Origin: Rhodoferax sp. UBA4127 | GTDB taxonomy: Bacteria; Pseudomonadota; Gammaproteobacteria; Burkholderiales; Burkholderiaceae_C | Assembly (NCBI GenBank): GCA_002381045.1 | Contig: DFWT01000137.1 | Span: 1-9,766 of the forward strand | Direction of reading: 5' to 3' | DNA length: 9,766 bases | Part shown: piece by piece, positions 6,939-9,766 of the stretch | Layout: every line of letters begins with the position of its first letter | Position numbering within the stretch: position 1 is the stretch's first letter | Program-made: the position numbers and the translations under genes | Notes under the pieces: model-generated | Database searches by the model: none | What the model saw: the letters and a program-made list of their open reading frames with translations, nothing else | What the model was told of the DNA's origin: nothing

Positions 6939-7457
6939 GTGGAAAAGCTTTTGTCGGGGGTGGGATCCATGCTCTATGGCATGCGTTTCACAATGATGTT
7001 CTTTTACATCGGTCTGGTCGCGATCATTTTCGGGATCTTGGGCAAGTTCCTGCTGGAAACCTACAAGCTGATGAGCAGTTTGCTGTTTGACGATTTGCAA
7101 AAGATCGATCTGATCATCAAGGTGCTTGAACTGGTGGACATGACGATGGTGGCGCAACTCGTTTGGGTGGTGGCGCTGGCAGGTGTGTCGCTTTTTGTGA
7201 CCACCGGCCACTTTGACAAAAAGGACATCAAAAAACCAGACTGGCTGGACCACGTCAACACCTACAACCTCAAATTGAAACTCGCATTTGCCATCATCTC
7301 TATTTCAGGCGTTCATGCCTTGAAGACGTATCTGAGTGGCGACCTGACGATCGAAAACATTCAGATCGTCACCATGGTGGCGGTCATTCACTTCACTTTC
7401 GTTCTGTCAGCGGTGGGCATCTCCTTTGCCGAACGGATGACCAGAGAGCACAAGTGA
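6939..7457 (+). CDS. yqhA: YqhA/UPF0114 family inner-membrane protein
   Basis: A 172-residue protein with the UPF0114 (TIGR00645) pattern. It shares with E. coli YqhA (164 residues) the segments VLELVDMTMVAQLVWVV (62-78), WLDHVNTYNLKLKLAFAIISISGVHAL in part (102-128) and VIHFTFVLSAVG (149-160), and ends in ERMTREHK. Four transmembrane helices are visible (about 17-37, 68-88, 113-131, 142-164). Function is unknown. The start is GTG at 6939, with AAGGGG eight bases upstream; an earlier in-frame GTG at 6858 would add 27 hydrophilic residues overlapping DUF533 and lacks family support. It lies 70 bases after DUF533 in the same direction and is the last gene of the run. Confidence 0.92.
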   Translation: MEKLLSGVGSMLYGMRFTMMFFYIGLVAIIFGILGKFLLETYKLMSSLLFDDLQKIDLIIKVLELVDMTMVAQLVWVVALAGVSLFVTTGHFDKKDIKKPDWLDHVNTYNLKLKLAFAIISISGVHALKTYLSGDLTIENIQIVTMVAVIHFTFVLSAVGISFAERMTREHK

Positions 7458-7490
7458 ATCTGGCAATGGCAAATGTCCGTGGCATGTCTG

Positions 7491-7519
7491 GGCCAGGTTG
7501 CTTGATTCAGCACCTGGCC
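7491..7519 (+). terminator. Strong hairpin downstream of yqhA (possible terminator without T-run)
   Basis: GGCCAGGTTGC (7491-7501) pairs with GCACCTGGCC (7510-7519) with one bulged T and an eight-base loop, 34 bases after the yqhA stop. No T-run follows on either strand, so it may be a 3'-end stabilising or Rho-dependent structure instead of an intrinsic terminator. Confidence 0.35.
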
Positions 7520-7560
7520 AACTCTGGGGCGCAGCACCTAAAAACCCCCCTCTCCCGCAC

Positions 7561-7632
7561 CTCGCTGTAGTTCAATGGATAGAACGAATGCGTCCTAAGT
7601 GCGAGATACAGGCTCGATTCCTGTCAGCCTCT
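7561..7632 (+). pseudogene. Decayed tRNA-Arg(CCU)-like sequence with a displaced 3' end
   Basis: The sequence has tRNA architecture over 72 bases: 5' acceptor strand CTCGCTG, TA, D-stem GTTC/GAAC with loop AATGGATA, loop GTCCTAA with anticodon CCT, a four-base variable region, and T-arm ACAGG-CTCGATT-CCTGT. The TAGTTnAATGGATAnAACGA pattern resembles E. coli argW tRNA-Arg(CCU). Two parts are broken. Only three of five anticodon-stem positions pair (two by G-U). The 3' acceptor strand CAGCCTC pairs at only the four inner positions and no CCA follows. The missing outer acceptor bases plus discriminator and CCA are found after an identical 13-base core at 712-724. It is probably nonfunctional. 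The identity is inferred by eye; covariance-model scoring has not been run. Confidence 0.6.
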
Positions 7633-7735
7633 TTGTAGAAACGATGCATGGCCACCGGTGCGGCTAAACCATCGATTGGTCAATTTGCTTGGTGTGTACA
7701 TGCGTTGCTTCGCGTAAGGTTTGCAGGGTATTCGA

Positions 7736-8842
7736 TTAACGTCCATCGCGTTTCATCTCCAACCGCTGCCGCCCTGCCCTTCCCATCGCCTTCCACTGCG
7801 CCAGTTGTTGTTGTCGCTCAAGAACACTCCTCGTGTCACGGCGACTTTCGCGAAGCATTTTGTGGTAATTTTTCAGGCGAATCGGGTTGACTTGCTCCCG
7901 CACCGCACAACCAGGCTCGTCCTGGTGGCCGCAGTCACGGAAACGGCAGGACGTGGCCAAGACGCTGATATCTTCAAACAAAGCGCTTAAGGTCTGCGCA
8001 TCCACATCCGGGCGTAATGTTCGCACCCCCGGTGTATCGATGACACAAGCACCTTTTGGCAGCAGGTGCAATGAGCGTGCAGTGGTTGTATGTTTGCCGC
8101 GGCTGTCATGTTCCCGAACTGCACCAGTGTCCTGTGTGGCACAACCCAACAGGCTATTGGTGAGCGTACTCTTGCCCGCACCAGATGAACCAAGCAGCAC
8201 CAGAGTTTGGCCAATCGACAGATAGGGATCAAGAGCCTTCAGAACTTCTGCAGTCCGCGCGTCGACCGCCACCACATCAATATGGTGACCGACGCGCTGG
8301 CGCACTTCCTGGATTCGTTGCTCCACCAGCTCTTCCTGCGTCATCCGCAATACGTCTGCCTTGGTCAGCACCACCACGGGCGTGACGCCACTGCTACCCA
8401 CCAAAGCGAGATATCGCTCCAATCTTTGCAAGTTGAAATCCAGATCCAGACCCATCACCAAAAGTGCAGTGTCTACGTTACTGACCACGGTGTGACGACT
8501 ACCGTCGGCATCACGCCGGACAATTTGACTGACCGGTTGAGCACGAAATCTCACCCACAACTGCTGGTGCTCGTCTCGCTGGCAGAGCACCCAGTCCCCC
8601 ACGGCCAGGGCACTCCCCTCCTCTATCAGGGCGCGGGTTAAGCGGGCAGTGCAGCGCGCTGAAAACTGCTGCACGCCATCGTGAACTTCAACGGTCTCGC
8701 GATGAACGACCGCGGTACGCATCCACTGTGGCAGTGATGCTTGTGGGCTCGAATCGACCGGCGCATCCGCCGTGGCCAAGGTCTGGGCCAGGAAAGCGGT
8801 AAGCCCCAAAGGGCGTAATGTCTCAAACGAAAATTCAATCAT
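7736..8842 (-). CDS. rsgA: Ribosome small-subunit-dependent GTPase A, RsgA (YjeQ)
   Basis: RsgA is a circularly permuted GTPase that checks late 30S subunit maturation. With the start chosen here the protein has 368 residues. An OB-fold N-terminal domain (about 40-110, VGDWVLC at 81-87) is followed by the permuted GTPase motifs: G4 TKAD (160-163), G1/P-loop GSSGAGKST (218-226), G2 region GKHTTT (249-254) and G3 DTPGV (269-273). A zinc-binding site C299, C304, H306, C312 and a helical C-terminus ending in a basic tail follow. MIEFSFETLRPLGLT is the usual N-terminus of this RsgA subgroup, so ATG at 8842 is preferred; in-frame ATG at 8875 and GTG at 8896 are possible, and none has a clear Shine-Dalgarno. 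It is transcribed opposite to the yqhA run and preceded by an unusually long leader. Confidence 0.95.
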   Translation of the reverse strand: MIEFSFETLRPLGLTAFLAQTLATADAPVDSSPQASLPQWMRTAVVHRETVEVHDGVQQFSARCTARLTRALIEEGSALAVGDWVLCQRDEHQQLWVRFRAQPVSQIVRRDADGSRHTVVSNVDTALLVMGLDLDFNLQRLERYLALVGSSGVTPVVVLTKADVLRMTQEELVEQRIQEVRQRVGHHIDVVAVDARTAEVLKALDPYLSIGQTLVLLGSSGAGKSTLTNSLLGCATQDTGAVREHDSRGKHTTTARSLHLLPKGACVIDTPGVRTLRPDVDAQTLSALFEDISVLATSCRFRDCGHQDEPGCAVREQVNPIRLKNYHKMLRESRRDTRSVLERQQQLAQWKAMGRAGRQRLEMKRDGR

Positions 8843-8961
8843 GTTTTGATATGTCTTTGTAGTGACCTGCGTCATGGGCGTGACGATGCACGGCACCCAG
8901 ACGCAAGCGAACGAACGGGAGGGACGGGCTAGCGACCCGACAAAGACAGAGAAGACAAGAA

Positions 8962-8988
8962 CCCTGTAAAACAGGGCGAAAATCCGCC
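8962..8988 (-). promoter_or_regulatory. Paired small hairpins in the rsgA leader
   Basis: Read on the minus strand, GGCG-GATTTT-CGCC is followed immediately by CCCTGT-TTT-ACAGGG, and then a pyrimidine-rich TTCTTGTCTTCTCTG tract. The second stem is a perfect six base pairs with a three-base loop. Both lie about 120-145 bases upstream of the rsgA start, inside the inferred leader transcript. A regulatory role is inference. Confidence 0.35.
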
Positions 8989-9034
8989 GACTATTTCAAG
9001 AAAAAAACAGTGGCAAGATTGGGTAACTCAGCTC

Positions 9035-9076
9035 TCAGGCAGCCAGCGTGAAGGGAGTTGATAGGCGATCAATCAT
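9035..9076 (-). CDS. 13-codon upstream ORF in the rsgA leader (candidate leader peptide)
   Basis: ATG at 9076 opens a 13-residue frame (MIDRLSTPFTLAA) ending in TGA at 9035-9037. It is preceded by GAAGGAG (9084-9090) with a seven-base spacer, a textbook Shine-Dalgarno and the best in the window. The three consecutive codons CTA-TCA-ACT are uncommon in a GC-rich genome. A run of seven T follows about 27 bases after the stop. It lies downstream of a candidate promoter (9140-9169) and 192 bases upstream of rsgA on the same strand, so it would be translated first on the rsgA transcript. It could be a regulatory leader peptide, the remnant of a lost gene's start, or an independent small protein. 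No homologue is recognised. Confidence 0.45.
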   Translation of the reverse strand: MIDRLSTPFTLAA

Positions 9077-9111
9077 GGCAGTACTCCTTCTAGTGGGTAA
9101 AGAACTGTGGC

Positions 9112-9131
9112 CATACGGCGTGAACCATATG
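9112..9131 (-). promoter_or_regulatory. Hairpin at the predicted 5' end of the rsgA leader RNA
   Basis: CATATGG and CCGTATG (minus strand) form a seven-base-pair stem with one G-U and a six-base loop, starting about two bases after the predicted transcription start near 9133. Such a structure could protect the 5' end of the transcript, or the same palindrome could be an operator overlapping +1. Confidence 0.4.
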
Positions 9132-9139
9132 AGGTGCGG

Positions 9140-9169
9140 ATTGTGTGCATTCGACATAGGCGCTGTCAA
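9140..9169 (-). promoter_or_regulatory. rsgA: Candidate sigma-70 promoter for the rsgA leader
   Basis: On the minus strand a consensus -35 TTGACA (9169-9164) is followed after 18 bases by a -10 CACAAT (9145-9140, four of six matches to TATAAT). This places +1 near 9133, 57 bases before the upstream ORF and about 290 bases before rsgA. Confidence 0.5.
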
Positions 9170-9186
9170 CAAACAAGTGCCACTCG

Positions 9187-9207
9187 AATTTTGCAGGGTG
9201 CGAAATT
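9187..9207. promoter_or_regulatory. Palindromic operator-like site just upstream of the rsgA-leader promoter
   Basis: AATTTTGCA (9187-9195) and TGCGAAATT (9199-9207) are inverted copies matching at eight of nine positions around GGG. The centre lies about 28 bases upstream of the -35 box, a typical position for an activator dimer. The regulator is unknown. Confidence 0.45.
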
Positions 9208-9249
9208 GCAACAACACAGTAAACGTTTAAGCCATATCGAACAGTTCAC

Positions 9250-9441
9250 TTAATTCGCTTTCCGGACGACGATGACGGCACCATTGGACTTGGTGGTCAA
9301 CAGACGATCGATTTCGATAAAACCCTGTCCATGCCAAAAGGACAATGCCCGTGTTTTCTTGTCGATCACCGCCAACCGTATCAAGCCGGAGAATGTCAAC
9401 CCCGCCGCCCATTTTGAGCCACGGGTGTCAAACCTGGACAC
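9250..9441 (-). CDS. Doubtful small hypothetical ORF
   Basis: A 63-residue frame from GTG at 9441 to TAA at 9250-9252, with plausible codon use and a coherent-looking C-terminal part (FIEIDRLL...GAVIVVRKAN). No Shine-Dalgarno precedes the GTG, the frame is open upstream only to a TAG about 30 bases away, and I recognise no family. It could be a real small protein, a gene remnant, or chance. It sits between the aldolase terminator and the rsgA-leader promoter. Confidence 0.25.
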   Translation of the reverse strand: MSRFDTRGSKWAAGLTFSGLIRLAVIDKKTRALSFWHGQGFIEIDRLLTTKSNGAVIVVRKAN

Positions 9442-9506
9442 TTTGAAAAGGCCAGCTACCCACGCCTATATTGCAAAGGCGTTGACAGTCGTTTTCCGAA
9501 AACAAG

Positions 9507-9527
9507 AAAGGGCCACGCGGCCCTTTT
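9507..9527. terminator. Bidirectional intrinsic terminator downstream of fba
   Basis: AAAGGGCC (9507-9514) pairs perfectly with GGCCCTTT (9519-9526) around an ACGC loop, with a T-tract on the plus strand and a T-rich TTTCTTGTTTT on the minus strand. It lies 22 bases after the aldolase stop and is mainly its terminator. Confidence 0.85.
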
Positions 9528-9548
9528 CCCAGAACGCAGTCGCGTCAG

Positions 9549-9766
9549 TTATGCGTAGCGACCCGCCATCACATCCAGATGAATTGGCTTGATTTTGCTG
9601 CCCATGCCCGCGCAACCAAAGGCTTCAAAGCGCAGTTTGCAGATGCCCATGGCGGCCTTGCGCGCAGCAATCAGGCTCTTGCGGGGGTCAAACTCACTGG
9701 GGTTCTGGGCGAAGCTTTGACGCATGGCGCCGGTCATGGCCAGGCGGATGTCGGTGTCGATGTTGA
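9549..9766 (-). CDS. fba: Fructose-bisphosphate aldolase class II, C-terminal part (truncated by the window edge)
   Basis: The visible 71 C-terminal residues begin with [16 protein letters not shown], the substrate-binding NIDTD strand of class II (zinc-dependent) aldolases. They continue with [24 protein letters not shown] and [16 protein letters not shown], the C-terminal pattern of the cbbA/fba subtype common in proteobacteria. The enzyme cleaves fructose-1,6-bisphosphate to dihydroxyacetone phosphate and glyceraldehyde-3-phosphate in glycolysis, gluconeogenesis or the Calvin cycle. The zinc ligands and catalytic residues lie outside the window. An intrinsic terminator follows 22 bases after the stop, so this is the last gene of its unit; no gene follows it directly on the same strand. 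Confidence 0.95.
   Translation of the reverse strand, partial: NIDTDIRLAMTGAMRQSFAQNPSEFDPRKSLIAARKAAMGICKLRFEAFGCAGMGSKIKPIHLDVMAGRYA

Noticed and set aside
7648..7890. Plus-strand frame overlapping the 3' end of rsgA
   Set aside because: Mostly antisense to rsgA coding sequence and of unusual Ala/Ser/Pro composition; no supporting start signal.
9048..9230. Plus-strand frame across the rsgA-leader region
   Set aside because: Cys/Val-rich with no signature, and it overlaps the minus-strand promoter, hairpin and upstream ORF, which are better supported.
1..9766. CRISPR array, insertion-sequence ends, toxin-antitoxin pair or phage defence cassette
   Set aside because: No spaced repeats, no transposase or terminal inverted repeats, and no recognisable defence domains were found; the only mobility gene is the integrase at the left edge.

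Overview
The window looks chromosomal and comes from a betaproteobacterium, most likely Burkholderiales/Comamonadaceae (a Rhodoferax- or Polaromonas-like organism). This rests on the high GC, the style of the proteins (a class II fructose-bisphosphate aldolase of the NIDTD...SKIKPI type, an RsgA starting MIEFSFETLRPLGLT, a YqhA/UPF0114 protein) and frequent GTG/TTG starts. The assignment is by recognition only; no search was run.

Layout. (1) 1-614, minus strand: N-terminal two thirds of a P4-type tyrosine integrase that runs off the left edge. Upstream are a 12-bp-period repeat, probably arm sites, and a 20-base fragment that reads like the 3' end of a tRNA (712-731). (2) 1034-3989, plus: a compact three-gene unit of a DUF3616 protein, a diacylglycerol-kinase-like lipid kinase and a calcineurin-like metallophosphoesterase, the last two overlapping by ATGA. 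(3) 4081-4497, plus: an unrecognised small membrane protein. (4) 4608-7457, plus: TerC/Alx-family transporter, DUF456 membrane protein, DUF533 (TerB-like) protein and YqhA/UPF0114 membrane protein, all co-directional. (5) 7561-7632: a decayed tRNA-Arg(CCU)-like sequence with an intact D-arm and T-arm but a broken acceptor and anticodon stem. (6) 7736-8842, minus: rsgA, a ribosome-assembly GTPase, preceded by a long leader (to about 9133) with a promoter, a palindromic operator-like site, a 5' hairpin and a 13-codon upstream ORF with a perfect Shine-Dalgarno. (7) 9250-9441, minus: a doubtful small ORF. (8) 9507-9766, minus: terminator and C-terminus of fructose-bisphosphate aldolase.

The most unusual observation joins both sides of the window. 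The 5' portion of the tRNA-Arg(CCU)-like sequence at 7561 ends in a 13-base core that recurs in direct orientation at 712. The bases after the left copy (GGG-A-CCA, then six T) are what is needed to close the acceptor stem of the right copy and give it a CCA end and terminator. So the two halves of one tRNA gene appear to lie 6.9 kb apart, with a site-specific integrase of the class that uses tRNA 3' ends right beside the 3' half. The order (3' half left of 5' half) is not that of a simple island insertion.

The remaining genes look like ordinary housekeeping and envelope or metal-stress functions. The DUF3616-kinase-phosphoesterase unit and the TerC-DUF456-DUF533-YqhA run are the two candidate functional modules.
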